Below are positions 35,878-44,872 of a stretch of DNA of 64,000 bases, one piece after another. The translations under genes and the position numbers were made by a program. Numbering within the stretch: position 1 is the first letter of the stretch; each line of letters opens with the position of its first letter. The stretch comes from Jeongeupia sp. HS-3. Lineage in GTDB: Bacteria > Pseudomonadota > Gammaproteobacteria > Burkholderiales > Chitinibacteraceae. The stretch is from positions 2,604,001 through 2,668,000 of the forward strand of contig NZ_AP024094.1 of the NCBI RefSeq assembly GCF_015140455.1. The letters run 5' to 3'. The notes under the pieces were generated by a model that saw only the letters and a program-made list of their open reading frames with translations, did no database searches and was not told where the DNA came from.

Positions 35878-35907
35878 TACACGGCGTTACACGTCGCTAC
35901 CAAGCGC
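35878..35907 (+). promoter_or_regulatory. Candidate RstA-type operator upstream of the asr-like gene
   Basis: TACACGGCGTTACA (35878-35891) matches 10 of 12 defined positions of the enterobacterial RstA consensus TACATNTNGTTACA. It is also a direct repeat: TACACG at 35878, TACACG at 35888 and TACCAA at 35898, exactly 10 bp apart, as OmpR-family dimers prefer. The ATG is about 95 bp downstream. Confidence 0.5.
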
Positions 35908-35984
35908 GCATCGACCTTGTAAGCCGGTTTTCTGATAATCGCCTCCAACACAAGACGTGTTCTTCTTACTTGGAAACAATCATC

Positions 35985-36608
35985 ATGAAAAAACTGATCG
36001 CCGTTCTCGTTGCTGGTGTGTTCGCTACTGCCGCCGCCGCTGGCATCGCTGCTAATGCTTCGCCGGCTTCCAGCGTCAAGGCTGTGAAGGTTGAAAAGCA
36101 CGCCCACAAGAAGGGCGCTTCGGTTGCTTCGGCAGCACAAAAGGCTCAAGCCAAGAAGGCAGCTTCGACCGCTTCGGCAGCACAAAAGGCTCAAGCCAAG
36201 AAGGCAGCTTCGGCCGCTTCGGCAGTGCAAAAGGCCCAAGCCAAGAAGGCAGCTTCGGCCGCTTCGGCCGCTTCGGCAGTGCAAAAGGCTCAAGCCAAGA
36301 AGGCAGCTTCGGCCGCTTCGGCAGTGCAAAAGGCCCAAGCCAAGAAGGCAGCTTCGACCGCTTCGGCAGTGCAAAAGGCTCAAGCCAAGAAGGCAGCTTC
36401 GACCGCTTCGGCAGTGCAAAAGGCTCAAGCCAAGAAGGCAGCTTCGGCCGCTTCGGCAGTGCAAAAGGCCCAAGCCAAGAAGGCAGCTTCGACCGCTTCG
36501 GCAGTGCAAAAGGCTCAAGCCAAGAAGGCAGCTTCGGCCGCTTCGGCAGTGCAAAAGGCTCAAGCCAAGAAGGCAGCTTCGGCCGCTTCGGCAGCTGCAG
36601 CCAAGTAA
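35985..36608 (+). CDS. Asr-like secreted Lys/Ala-rich tandem-repeat protein
   Basis: 207 residues. Signal peptide MKKLIAVLVAGVFATAAAAG with cleavage near ANA-SP, then a basic linker and ten copies of a 15-residue unit KAQAKKAASxASAVQ; the third copy has a 3-residue insertion. The strong positive charge, low complexity and QKAQAKK units resemble enterobacterial acid-shock protein Asr, a disordered periplasmic protein. Context agrees: an RstAB-like system lies just upstream and a YdgD-like protease just downstream, as asr and ydgD are neighbours in E. coli. Homology through low-complexity repeats is uncertain. A phasin- or histone-like basic protein is less likely given the signal peptide. Confidence 0.6.
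   Translation: MKKLIAVLVAGVFATAAAAGIAANASPASSVKAVKVEKHAHKKGASVASAAQKAQAKKAASTASAAQKAQAKKAASAASAVQKAQAKKAASAASAASAVQKAQAKKAASAASAVQKAQAKKAASTASAVQKAQAKKAASTASAVQKAQAKKAASAASAVQKAQAKKAASTASAVQKAQAKKAASAASAVQKAQAKKAASAASAAAAK
36141..36605 (+). repeat. Tandem 45-bp coding repeats in the asr-like gene
   Basis: Ten nearly identical units of 45 bp, one of 54 bp. Units differ mainly at one Ala/Thr codon (GCC or ACC) and a silent C/T, which implies recent duplication or conversion. Confidence 0.9.
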
Positions 36609-36626
36609 TACTGGCTCGCATCAGCT

Positions 36627-36657
36627 AAAAAAAACGGGGACACTGTTCCCGTTTTTT
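36627..36657 (+). terminator. Terminator of the asr-like gene
   Basis: Stem ACGGGGA / TTCCCGT with flanking A8 and T6 runs and a 5-nt loop, 19 bp after the stop. Confidence 0.85.
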
Positions 36658-36678
36658 GCATTTTCAGGATTGCAGATC

Positions 36679-37452
36679 TTGCGTTCCCTCGTTTTTCTCC
36701 TGCTGAGCACACTCAGCCTCACCGCGCACGCCGACCAGAACAGTGAGTACAAGGCGCTGTTCTTCGGCCAGGACAACCGCGTCGCCATCGCCGCGCCTTA
36801 TGCCGCGCCGTACGCCGCGATCGGCCAGCTTGAAACCCGCGCCGCCAGCACCTGTACCGCCACGCTGGTCGCACCCGATCTCGCCGTCACCGCCGCGCAT
36901 TGCTTCCTGATGGACAAGGGCAAGCTCGACGCCGGCCGCTGGTTCAAGGCCGGTTTCCACAAGGGCAAATACCAAGCGCGTTATCGCGTCGTCGATCAGG
37001 TGTTCCACCCCAAATTCCGTGCCGGCCTCGTCTACAAGGGTGATGACGTTTACATCGAACCTTCGGCCGCGCGCTACGATATCGCCTGGCTCAAGCTCGA
37101 ACGCGCCGACGGTGCCGCACCGGCACCGATCCCGCTGTTCAACGGCGATCGCCAGACACTGGCGCAAGCACTCAAAACCGCCGGCAACAAAGCCACGCAA
37201 GCCGGATTCGCCGAAGACCACGACGATATCCTCACCGCGCATCGCGGCTGCCGCATCACGCGCTTCCGCAGCAACAACACGCTCTATCATCGTTGCGACA
37301 CGCTCTCGGGCGACTCGGGCTCGCCGCTGTTCATCGACACCGCCGACGGCCCGCAACTGATCGCGGTGCAAAGCTCGGCGCCGGACTGGTTCAACCGCAA
37401 GAAGGCCGACAACGTCGCCGTGACCGTGCTGCAACTGCCCGAACGCCCCTGA
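36679..37452 (+). CDS. Secreted trypsin-like serine protease (S1 family, YdgD-like)
   Basis: 257 residues from a TTG start (36679) with AGGA 9 nt upstream; no ATG exists before the signal peptide LRSLVFLLLSTLSLTAHA. The full catalytic triad is visible: His in VTAAHCF (about 74), Asp in RYDIAWLKL (about 134), Ser in GDSGSPLF (about 213), plus cysteines that could form the S1 disulfides. E. coli YdgD is an S1-family protein next to asr, matching the arrangement here. The open frame runs back through the asr-like repeat array, but that part is a shadow frame. Confidence 0.82.
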   Translation: MRSLVFLLLSTLSLTAHADQNSEYKALFFGQDNRVAIAAPYAAPYAAIGQLETRAASTCTATLVAPDLAVTAAHCFLMDKGKLDAGRWFKAGFHKGKYQARYRVVDQVFHPKFRAGLVYKGDDVYIEPSAARYDIAWLKLERADGAAPAPIPLFNGDRQTLAQALKTAGNKATQAGFAEDHDDILTAHRGCRITRFRSNNTLYHRCDTLSGDSGSPLFIDTADGPQLIAVQSSAPDWFNRKKADNVAVTVLQLPERP

Positions 37453-37567
37453 GCCGATTCGGAGGCGACGCCCGCGCATCCCGGCCTCGTGCGATGCTCG
37501 ACGTCCGGGACGGGCTGCCAAACGCGGTTTTCGGTAGAATGGACCGATTCGATTGGAGTGTGTCGCG

Positions 37568-38833
37568 ATGGATACGATGGATATCAAAAGCTATATGCAC
37601 GAAGTCGGCCGCCAGGCGCGTGCCGCCAGCCGCGCCATGGCCAAGGCCAATACCGGCGCCAAGAACGCAGCGCTGAACGCGATCGCCGACGCGGTGGTGC
37701 GTGATGCCGCCGACCTGCTCGCCGCCAATGCGCGCGATATGGCGCAAGCGCGCGCCGATGGCCTTGATGCCGCGCTGCTCGACCGGCTGCAGCTGACCGA
37801 CAAAACCATCGCCACCATGGCCGAGGGACTGCGGCAGATCGCCGCGCTGCCCGATCCGATCGGCAATATGGGCGACTTCAAGTACCGGCCGAGCGGCATC
37901 CAGGTCGGCAAGATGCGCGTGCCGCTGGGCGTGATCGGCATCATTTACGAAGCCCGCCCGAACGTCACCGCCGATGCGGCCGGCCTGTGCATCAAATCCG
38001 GCAACGCCACCATCCTGCGCGGCGGCCGTGAAGCATTTCACTGCAATCAGGCGATAGCCAAACTGGTCAAGGAAGGTCTGGAAACCGCCGGCCTGCCGGC
38101 CGCGGCGGTGCAGATCGTCGAAACCCCCGATCGCGCCGCCGTGGGCGAGCTGATCACCATGACCGAATTCGTCGACGTGATCGTGCCGCGTGGCGGCAAG
38201 AGCCTGATCGCCCGGATCGCCGCCGACGCACGCGTGCCGGTGATCAAGCATCTGGACGGCATTTGTCATGTGTATATCGACGACGAAGCCGATCCGGAAA
38301 AAGCCATCCGCATCGCCGACAACGCCAAGACCCACCGTTACGCGCCGTGCAACACGATGGAGACGCTGCTGGTGAACGACACCGTTGCCGAGCTGATCCT
38401 GCCGCCGCTGGCCGAAATCTACCGCGCCAAGGGCGTCGAGCTGCGCGGCTGCGCCAAGACCCGCGACATCCTGCCCGACGCCTTGGTCGCGACCGAGGAA
38501 GACTGGCGCACCGAATATCTGGCACCGATTCTGGCGATCAAGATCGTCGCCGATCTGGACGAAGCGATCGACCATATCAACACCTATGGCTCGCACCACA
38601 CCGATGCCATCGTCACCGAGAACTACACCAAATCGCGGCGCTTCCTGCGCGAAGTCGATTCGGCCTCGGTGATGGTCAACGCCTCGACCCGTTTTGCCGA
38701 CGGCTTCGAGTACGGCCTCGGCGCCGAAATCGGCATCTCGACCGACAAGATCCACGCCCGCGGCCCGGTCGGCCTTGAAGGGCTGACCAGCGAGAAGTGG
38801 ATCGTGCTCGGCGACGGCGAAATCCGCGTTTAA
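37568..38833 (+). CDS. proA: Glutamate-5-semialdehyde dehydrogenase (gamma-glutamyl phosphate reductase)
   Basis: Second step of proline synthesis, 421 residues. Signatures: [47 protein letters not shown], the catalytic Cys in [12 protein letters not shown] and the C-terminal [23 protein letters not shown] chose ATG 37568 because GGAG lies 9 nt upstream; ATG 37577 is possible. First of the proA-nadD-rsfS series usual in betaproteobacteria. A hairpin separates it from nadD. Confidence 0.96.
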   Translation: MDTMDIKSYMHEVGRQARAASRAMAKANTGAKNAALNAIADAVVRDAADLLAANARDMAQARADGLDAALLDRLQLTDKTIATMAEGLRQIAALPDPIGNMGDFKYRPSGIQVGKMRVPLGVIGIIYEARPNVTADAAGLCIKSGNATILRGGREAFHCNQAIAKLVKEGLETAGLPAAAVQIVETPDRAAVGELITMTEFVDVIVPRGGKSLIARIAADARVPVIKHLDGICHVYIDDEADPEKAIRIADNAKTHRYAPCNTMETLLVNDTVAELILPPLAEIYRAKGVELRGCAKTRDILPDALVATEEDWRTEYLAPILAIKIVADLDEAIDHINTYGSHHTDAIVTENYTKSRRFLREVDSASVMVNASTRFADGFEYGLGAEIGISTDKIHARGPVGLEGLTSEKWIVLGDGEIRV

Positions 38834-38848
38834 GCCAGATCGACACGC

Positions 38849-38880
38849 AACGGCCCGTCCACGCGGCGGGCCGTTTGCTT
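38849..38880 (+). terminator. Terminator-like hairpin after proA
   Basis: Stem AACGGCCCG / CGGGCCGTT, 9-nt loop, then TTTGCTTT; 3 bp before nadD, so leaky termination or attenuation is likely. Confidence 0.65.
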
Positions 38881-38882
38881 TA

Positions 38883-39524
38883 ATGACAACGATGAAAACA
38901 CTCGGCATCTACGGCGGCAGCTTCGACCCGATCCACAACGGCCACCTCGCGTTCGCGCGCTGCCTGCGCGATACCTTTGCGCTGCCCGAGGTCAGGCTGA
39001 TCCCGACCGGCCTGCCGCCGCATCGCGCCGCCTCGCGCATTTCGCCGCAGCAGCGTTTTGACTGGGTAAAGCTGGCGCTGGCCGGTGAATCCGGTCTCAC
39101 CGCCGACGACCGAGAGATCCGCCGCGATGGTTACTGCTACACCGTCGACACGCTGACCGAGCTGCAGGCCGAGTATCCGGACACCTTGCTGGTGTGGCTG
39201 ATCGGTGCCGATTCGCTCGCCGATCTGCCCGCTTGGCACCGCTGGCAGGCACTGCTGGATCTCGGCCACCTCGTGGTCGCGCCACGGCCGGGCTTTGATT
39301 TTGGCCGCTTATCCGGCGAAATTGGCCGTGAATATGCCAAACGGCTGGTAACAGCCGCACCCGAAGCGCTGGCTCGCGGTAAAATCAGCCGATTACCGAG
39401 CCCGCTGACGACGATTTCGTCGACCGAACTACGCGCAAAGCTGGCGAATGGCGACGACATATCGGCACTGACGCCGATTGCAGACGAACTCGCCGCCAGC
39501 GGCCTCTACCAGCATCCACCTTAG
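38883..39524 (+). CDS. nadD: Nicotinate-nucleotide adenylyltransferase
   Basis: Adenylates nicotinate mononucleotide in NAD synthesis. 213 residues. The nucleotidyltransferase signature GGSFDPIHNGHL (about 11-22) and the C-terminal ISSTELRAKL (the ISSTxxR motif) are both intact. ATG at 38883 and 38892 are both possible starts. Seven bases before rsfS, so the two are cotranscribed. Confidence 0.95.
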   Translation: MTTMKTLGIYGGSFDPIHNGHLAFARCLRDTFALPEVRLIPTGLPPHRAASRISPQQRFDWVKLALAGESGLTADDREIRRDGYCYTVDTLTELQAEYPDTLLVWLIGADSLADLPAWHRWQALLDLGHLVVAPRPGFDFGRLSGEIGREYAKRLVTAAPEALARGKISRLPSPLTTISSTELRAKLANGDDISALTPIADELAASGLYQHPP

Positions 39525-39531
39525 GAACAAC

Positions 39532-39903
39532 ATGAACGAATTTACCCAAGCGATGCGCGACGTTGCCGTCGCCGCGCTCGAAGACATCAAGGGCAAGGAA
39601 ATCCTCGCCCTCGACACCACCGACCTGACCGACCTGTTCGACTGCATGGTCGTCTGCTCCGGCGATTCGAACCGCCAAGTCCGCGCACTGGCCAATAATG
39701 TTCGCGAAGAACTCAAGGGCAAGGGTTACGACATCGTCGGCACCGAAGGCGAAGAGAACGGCGACTGGGTACTGGTCGACGCCGGCGAACTGGTCGTGCA
39801 CGTGATGCTGCCGGCGGTACGCGATTACTACGATCTGGAACAATTGTGGGGCGGCCAGAAGCCGACCTTCAACCCGCTCGGCAAGAACTGGAGCGCGGTT
39901 TAA
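39532..39903 (+). CDS. rsfS: Ribosomal silencing factor RsfS
   Basis: 123-residue protein that binds uL14 and blocks subunit joining under starvation. Family pattern: [39 protein letters not shown], and [33 protein letters not shown] at 39532 follows TAGGAAC. rlmH, the usual next gene, is absent; cysD follows after a terminator. Confidence 0.95.
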   Translation: MNEFTQAMRDVAVAALEDIKGKEILALDTTDLTDLFDCMVVCSGDSNRQVRALANNVREELKGKGYDIVGTEGEENGDWVLVDAGELVVHVMLPAVRDYYDLEQLWGGQKPTFNPLGKNWSAV

Positions 39904-39927
39904 GTACTGCGGTGTTTCGCCCCGAAG

Positions 39928-39951
39928 AGCCCGGCCCTGCCGGGCTTTTTG
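39928..39951 (+). terminator. Terminator after rsfS
   Basis: Stem AGCCCGG / CCGGGCT, 5-nt loop, T5. Confidence 0.85.
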
Positions 39952-40091
39952 CTGTCCGCCGTACCGACGAGGCAAGGGATAACGCTTCCCATATCCTTAT
40001 AACCAGCGATTCTTTATGGGCTGGTTTTATTACGGTAAATTCACACTTATCCGTATTGTCCCGGCCCGAGATGGGCCCGCCGTGGAGCACC

Positions 40092-41018
40092 ATGAATCTT
40101 GTAAGTGAAGCGAGGCTGACTCACCTCAAGCAGCTTGAAGCCGAGTCGATCCACATCATCCGCGAAGTCGCCGCCGAGTTTGATAACCCGGTGATGCTGT
40201 ATTCGATCGGCAAGGATTCGGCCGTGATGCTGCATTTGGCCAAGAAAGCGTTCGCGCCGGGCAAGCCGCCGTTTCCGCTGATGCACGTGGATACGACGTG
40301 GAAATTCCGCGATATGTACACGCTGCGCGAAAAGCAGATCCTTGAGGGCTGGAACCTGATCACCTACGTGAACGAGGAAGGCGTCAAAGCCGGCATCAAC
40401 CCGTTCACCGCCGGCAGCGCCAAGCACACCGACGTGATGAAGACCGAGGGCCTAAAGCAGGCGCTGAACAAGTACGGCTTCGATGCCGCCTTCGGTGGCG
40501 CGCGCCGCGACGAGGAAAAGAGCCGTGCCAAGGAGCGCGTCTACAGTTTCCGCGACAAGAATCACCGTTGGGATCCGAAGAGCCAGCGCCCCGAGCTGTG
40601 GAACATCTACAACTCGCGCATCGACAAGGGTGAATCGATCCGCGTGTTTCCGATCTCGAACTGGACCGAGCTCGACATCTGGCAATACATCTATCTCGAA
40701 AACATCGAGATCGTGCCGCTGTACTTCTCGGCCGAGCGGCCGGTGGTGAACCTGAACGGCACGCTGGTGATGATCGACGACGACCGCATTCTCGAATACC
40801 TGACGCCCGAGCAGAAGGCCAGCATCACCACCAAATCGGTGCGCTTTCGCACGCTGGGCTGTTATCCGCTCACCGGCGCGGTCGAATCCACCGCCGCGAC
40901 GCTGCCGGAAATCATCCAGGAAATGCTGCTGGCAACCACCAGCGAGCGCCAGGGCCGGATGATCGACCACGATTCCAGTGGTTCGATGGAGAAGAAAAAG
41001 ATGGAAGGCTACTTCTAA
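40092..41018 (+). CDS. cysD: Sulfate adenylyltransferase small subunit
   Basis: PP-loop ATPase subunit of ATP sulfurylase, making adenosine phosphosulfate. 308 residues: [13 protein letters not shown] carries the modified P-loop, then [30 protein letters not shown] and [10 protein letters not shown], all typical. Start ATG 40092 has GGAG 5 nt upstream. cysN follows after 234 bp that hold two repeat elements, an unusually large gap for this gene pair. Confidence 0.96.
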   Translation: MNLVSEARLTHLKQLEAESIHIIREVAAEFDNPVMLYSIGKDSAVMLHLAKKAFAPGKPPFPLMHVDTTWKFRDMYTLREKQILEGWNLITYVNEEGVKAGINPFTAGSAKHTDVMKTEGLKQALNKYGFDAAFGGARRDEEKSRAKERVYSFRDKNHRWDPKSQRPELWNIYNSRIDKGESIRVFPISNWTELDIWQYIYLENIEIVPLYFSAERPVVNLNGTLVMIDDDRILEYLTPEQKASITTKSVRFRTLGCYPLTGAVESTAATLPEIIQEMLLATTSERQGRMIDHDSSGSMEKKKMEGYF

Positions 41019-41062
41019 AACTTGCCCATCCACTTGCTGCGCGGCGCCATGCCGGCGTTGTG

Positions 41063-41116
41063 CGCGCCTCGCCATCCTCAGGTACTTTTCGTACGTTGCG
41101 GTGGCTGCGGTGCTGA
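41063..41116. repeat. Intergenic repeat, copy 2 (palindromic core GTAC-TTTTC-GTAC)
   Basis: Related to the copies at 34301 and 63333 through flanks CCTCGCCATCCTCA and GCGGTGGCTGCGGTGCTG; core hairpin 41082-41094. Confidence 0.65.
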
Positions 41117-41145
41117 CGCCTTGGCCTGAAGCCGCTCTCAGAAAT

Positions 41146-41239
41146 GTAGGGTGGGTTAGGCCAAAGGCCGTAACCCACCGCAGCGATACTCTTACGATTG
41201 CCCGGTGGGTTACGCCGCAAGACGGCTAACCCACCCTAC
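41146..41239. repeat. Nested inverted repeat of GTGGGTTA units
   Basis: Outer arms GTAGGGTGGGTTAG (41146-41159) and CTAACCCACCCTAC (41226-41239) are perfect complements; inner arms GTAACCCACCG (41170-41180) and CGGTGGGTTAC (41203-41213) pair too. Such GTGGGTTA palindromes are widespread mobile-like repeats in proteobacteria. It ends 13 bp before the cysN ATG. Confidence 0.8.
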
Positions 41240-41252
41240 GCGAGATCACACC

Positions 41253-42692
41253 ATGTCCCACCAATCCGACCTGATCGCCAGCGACATCCTCGCTTACCTC
41301 AAGCAGCATGAGAACAAAGACATGCTGCGCTTCATCACCTGCGGCAATGTCGACGACGGCAAATCGACCTTGATCGGCCGGCTGCTGCACGACTCGAAGC
41401 TGATCTTTGAAGACCAGCTCGCGGCGATCCAGAAAGACAGCCAAAAGTACAACACCACCGACCAGGAAATCGATCTGGCGCTGCTGGTCGACGGCCTGCA
41501 GGCCGAGCGCGAGCAAGGCATCACCATCGACGTCGCCTATCGCTACTTCAGTACCGACAAGCGCAAATTCATCATCGCCGATTGCCCGGGGCACGAGCAG
41601 TACACGCGCAATATGGCCACCGGCGCATCGACCTGCGATCTGGCGATCATCCTCATCGACGCGCGCTACGGCGTGCAGACGCAGACGCGCCGCCACAGCA
41701 ATATCGTCTCGCTGCTTGGCATTCAGCACGTGGTGGTCGCGGTCAACAAGATGGATCTGGTCGATTTCGCCGAAGCGCGCTTCGATGAAATCCGCCGCGA
41801 ATACCTCGCCTTCACCCAAGAGCTGAACATCGCCGATGTGCGCTTCGTGCCAATCTCGGCGCTGCGCGGCGATAACGTGGTGAACGCCAGCGACAAAACG
41901 CCGTGGTACGGCGGCGAAACGCTGATGCAGTTGCTGGAAAGCGTCGAAGTGAACCGCGACGCCCAGCTCGATGCCTTCCGGCTGCCGGTGCAATACGTCA
42001 ACCGCCCCAACCTCGACTTCCGCGGCTTCTGCGGCACCATCGCCGCCGGCCACATCGTGCCCGGCGATGAAGTGATCGCGCTGCCGTCGGGCAAGTCGTC
42101 CAAGGTCAAGGCCATCGTCACTTACGAGGGCGAACAAGCCGCCGCCTTCGCCGGCCAGGCGATCACGCTGACGCTGGAAGACGAAATCGACGTCAGCCGT
42201 GGCGATCTGCTGGTGCGCGCCTGCGACGTGCAACCGACCGTCGCCCAGGCCTTCAGCGCTCATGTGGTGTGGATGAACGAAGCCCCGCTGCTGGTCGGCA
42301 AGGAATACCAGTTCAAACTCGGCGGCAAGAGCGTCTACGGCCGCGTCAGCCGCATCGAGCATCGCATCGACGTGAATACGCTGGATAAAGCCAGCGCCGA
42401 TTCGCTGCAACTGAACGAAATCGCCCTCGTCACCATCGAAACCAACGCCCCGGTGGTCTTCGATCCCTACACCGCCTGCCGCGGCACCGGCAACTTCATC
42501 ATCATCGACCGGCTATCCAACGCGACCGCCGGTGCGGGGATGATTGTTGCTGCGGCCGAATCACACGGCGTGAGTGGCGAGGCTGATGAATTGGCGAGAT
42601 TGCGGGCGTTTGAATTGGAGTTGAATGCGTTAGTGCGGAAGCATTTTCCGCATTGGGAAACGCTGGACATAGCAGCAATATATAAGCGTTAA
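41253..42692 (+). CDS. cysN: Sulfate adenylyltransferase large subunit (GTPase)
   Basis: GTP-hydrolysing partner of CysD, 479 residues. EF-Tu-type motifs: G1 GNVDDGKST (about 29), G3 DCPGHEQY, G4 NKMDLVD, followed by the beta-barrel domains. It ends at [11 protein letters not shown] without a fused APS kinase (CysC) domain. Start ATG 41253; the frame runs further back into the repeat element, which is not coding. A bidirectional terminator follows. Confidence 0.96.
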   Translation: MSHQSDLIASDILAYLKQHENKDMLRFITCGNVDDGKSTLIGRLLHDSKLIFEDQLAAIQKDSQKYNTTDQEIDLALLVDGLQAEREQGITIDVAYRYFSTDKRKFIIADCPGHEQYTRNMATGASTCDLAIILIDARYGVQTQTRRHSNIVSLLGIQHVVVAVNKMDLVDFAEARFDEIRREYLAFTQELNIADVRFVPISALRGDNVVNASDKTPWYGGETLMQLLESVEVNRDAQLDAFRLPVQYVNRPNLDFRGFCGTIAAGHIVPGDEVIALPSGKSSKVKAIVTYEGEQAAAFAGQAITLTLEDEIDVSRGDLLVRACDVQPTVAQAFSAHVVWMNEAPLLVGKEYQFKLGGKSVYGRVSRIEHRIDVNTLDKASADSLQLNEIALVTIETNAPVVFDPYTACRGTGNFIIIDRLSNATAGAGMIVAAAESHGVSGEADELARLRAFELELNALVRKHFPHWETLDIAAIYKR

Positions 42693-42698
42693 ATAAAA

Positions 42699-42720
42699 AA
42701 ACGGGCCAACGGCCCGTTTC
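42699..42720. terminator. Bidirectional terminator between cysN and the AT-rich island
   Basis: Stem AAACGGGCC / GGCCCGTTT with loop AAC, flanked by A- and T-runs; serves cysN and the convergent gene whose stop is at 42723. Confidence 0.85.
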
Positions 42721-42722
42721 TT

Positions 42723-44241
42723 CTATTTGACGCTTAATAGGGATCTACCGTACTTGAATTCCGTCAGCATGTTTTCTTCAGTAATAACATGCAAGTGGCG
42801 CCCGGTTTTTCGCTCGACATCTATAGCCTTCAGTATCGGCTCGCTTGAAATAACCTTTGCGAGGGCCTTGGGATAATCAACATTATCACGGAAGTTACCG
42901 CTCGTAGCCCAGTCAATCCTTCCGAGAAGGGCCTCCATTCTATCCGTAGAAGTCGGCACTTCCAGTGAACTGTCACTGGCATAAATGAAATTCCGATACT
43001 GGAATGCATTTTTAAATGTACTGGAGGCGGTCATGATTGAATCCGGCGACCACGTGCTGTTGAACGCAAACACCCCCCCCCTCCTTTAAATGAGCCTTGG
43101 CAATTTCAGCAAAACCCACCCCCAATAAATTGCTAGAATAGGCTCTCCAATGGAAAGTAGTATTCATCAATATGAGATCATATTTCTCACTCGACGCATT
43201 GAGCCATTTCCTGCCATCGGCAATATGCAGGTTCACTTTTTCATCCAAAAGCAATCCAGCTACCGATGGGTACCTTTTAATTAGATCAACATAGCCCGGG
43301 TTGAGTTCGACGACATCGACTTTCTTGACCGCCGGAAAGTGGCGAATAGCCTCTACCCATGCCCCACCGCTCAAACCGATAACGAGCACCTTGCTCACTT
43401 CTGGCCGCAAGAGATAGCTAACATATGCACGGTCAATTTTATTGCTATTCAGAACAACATCTGTATTGATTCTGCCATCGTACACATTACCACCGTAGAT
43501 AACATCTCCAGCATTAGTATTTCCAAGCGTATATATAATTCCGTAACGATTCTCGATGAGATGAACCAGCGATTCCTCTGCACCATGATCATTTCTGATT
43601 AGCGATAGCAGCAATACCGACGGAGAAACCCCACCCAAGAAAAGAAGCACGAGCAGAGCAGCACAAGCACCGATGGAATTCACATATGCCCTCTGCCGAT
43701 AAAAAATATAAACTCCTAACAAGATCAGGCTTCCACCAAGCAGCACGAATGCTTTTTGTAGCCCCACAAAATCCAACAAGAAGAAACCCACGAAAACGGG
43801 GCCAAACGTTGCACCTAGGACATTTGCAAAATATACGTTAGAGATAGATTGCCCCAAATTTGATTTCTCAGCGTTCATACTCCCTAGGTGATGAGCAATC
43901 GGAAAGACAACCCCCTTAAGCATCGCTCCGATGAATATCAACGCCATTGTCGTTGGCAGCACTGGCCATAACTCGATCGAGATCGGGTAAAAAAAAGGTG
44001 TCAACATATCAATGACACCAGCTACAACCAGAAATTTTGCCGACACTTGCATCAGATTGGAATTGCCTGAGCAGAGCTTTCTTCCAACCCAGGAACCTGC
44101 AGCAATGCCAATCAGATAAGATAGCAAGACAATACTGAATGCTTGCGGTAACGAGAACAACCTGAATCCAACAAGTTTGGACCAAACAATTTCCAGACTC
44201 AGGCTGGCGAAGCCACTCCAGAAGGCAAGAAATACAGGCAT
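42723..44241 (-). pseudogene. Membrane-anchored spermidine-synthase-like protein, frameshifted at a G9 tract
   Basis: Encodes about six to eight helices (from MPVFLAFWSGFASLSLEIVWSK) followed by a spermidine-synthase/methyltransferase-like Rossmann domain: VLVIGLSGGAWVEAIRHF, VDVVELNPGYVDLI and IADGRKWL. As sequenced, the frame leaves the family at HLKEGGG and stops at 43012. With one G fewer in the tract (43073-43081) it would read on through VFAFNSTWSPDSIM to a stop at 42723, a proper SpeE-like C-terminus. The usual catalytic Asp of true spermidine synthases is replaced (LILMNTTFHWR), so the substrate is unknown. Start overlaps the upstream gene stop as TGATG. Slippage off-state, true mutation or read error are alternatives. 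Confidence 0.75.
43073..43081 (-). repeat. Homopolymer of nine G on the coding strand
   Basis: Run of nine C on the plus strand inside the gene above. Nine puts the gene out of frame; eight or eleven would restore it. Confidence 0.9.
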
Positions 44242-44852
44242 CACACCTTCTCCCTACGAAGGTAAACCACCATTCCAAGCGCAACAATGAAGTTACCCAG
44301 AGCAGCCACTCGGATTACATCGGCAATTGTCATGAAATTGAACGCGACAAACCCGGCAAAGACAACGCCTACCGCAGCACCGATTGTATTGACGGTGTAA
44401 AGACCACCAATTGCAGAACCTACCTGACTCTTGTCTTTGGAGAAATAGGTTGTTAACAACGGCAATGTCATCCCCATAAGAAATGTAGGCGGCAGCAGCA
44501 AAATAAAATTAGCCAGCCCTGGCAACCATATGTTCTCGGCGGGAGTGACTTCACCAAGCCAAAGGATAGCGCGATGACTGACTAATCCAAGTAAACACAG
44601 CATTAGTTCAACGCCAACGAATATGTGCAAGCCCCTGCGGCCAGCCTTATCAGCAATTCGACCTCCGGCCCATCCACCAAGCCCTAGCCCCGCCATGAAT
44701 GCAGACACCAAAATAGTAACTGAATGAACATCGACACCAAAATTGGTAAATAATAGTCGTTGCCAACAAATTTGATAAATGAGACCTGACATCCCTGACA
44801 GCATGAATGCAGATATAACTGGAATCGGAATTCTGGCACCTAGCATGTTCAT
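44241..44852 (-). CDS. Membrane protein, N-terminal half of a fused MFS/spermidine-synthase-type protein
   Basis: 203 residues with about six helices: MLSGMSGLIYQICWQRLLFTNFG is the hallmark start of the membrane part of the fused family, and GAAVGVVFAGFVAFNF its later helix. The continuation expected in one-piece family members is found in the next gene, which starts in the TGATG overlap at 44241. Start ATG 44852 has AGGAC 5 nt upstream; the frame extends further but overlaps the previous gene. Probably acts as a complex with the downstream protein. Base composition is AT-rich compared with the flanks. Confidence 0.65.
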   Translation of the reverse strand: MNMLGARIPIPVISAFMLSGMSGLIYQICWQRLLFTNFGVDVHSVTILVSAFMAGLGLGGWAGGRIADKAGRRGLHIFVGVELMLCLLGLVSHRAILWLGEVTPAENIWLPGLANFILLLPPTFLMGMTLPLLTTYFSKDKSQVGSAIGGLYTVNTIGAAVGVVFAGFVAFNFMTIADVIRVAALGNFIVALGMVVYLRREKV

Positions 44853-44872
44853 TTTCGTCCTGATTTGAATAT

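Noticed and set aside
36141..36605. CRISPR array
   Set aside because: Regular repeats, but without spacers: units are contiguous, in frame and code for one protein; no cas genes.
35868..36621. Long Leu/Cys/Ser- and Pro/Lys-repeat reading frames opposite the asr-like gene
   Set aside because: They are exact shadows of the 45-bp repeat, which has a length divisible by three and so keeps every frame open; no start signal or plausible protein.
36091..36678. Arg-rich repeat extension in frame with the S1 protease
   Set aside because: It is the asr-like array in another frame; a TTG with AGGA directly before the signal peptide and a terminator between the genes explain the protease better.
37453..37530. 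A fourth copy of the hairpin repeat (GATGCTCGACGTCCGGGAC)
   Set aside because: Resembles only the first dozen bases of copy 3; the right flank is missing, so chance cannot be excluded.
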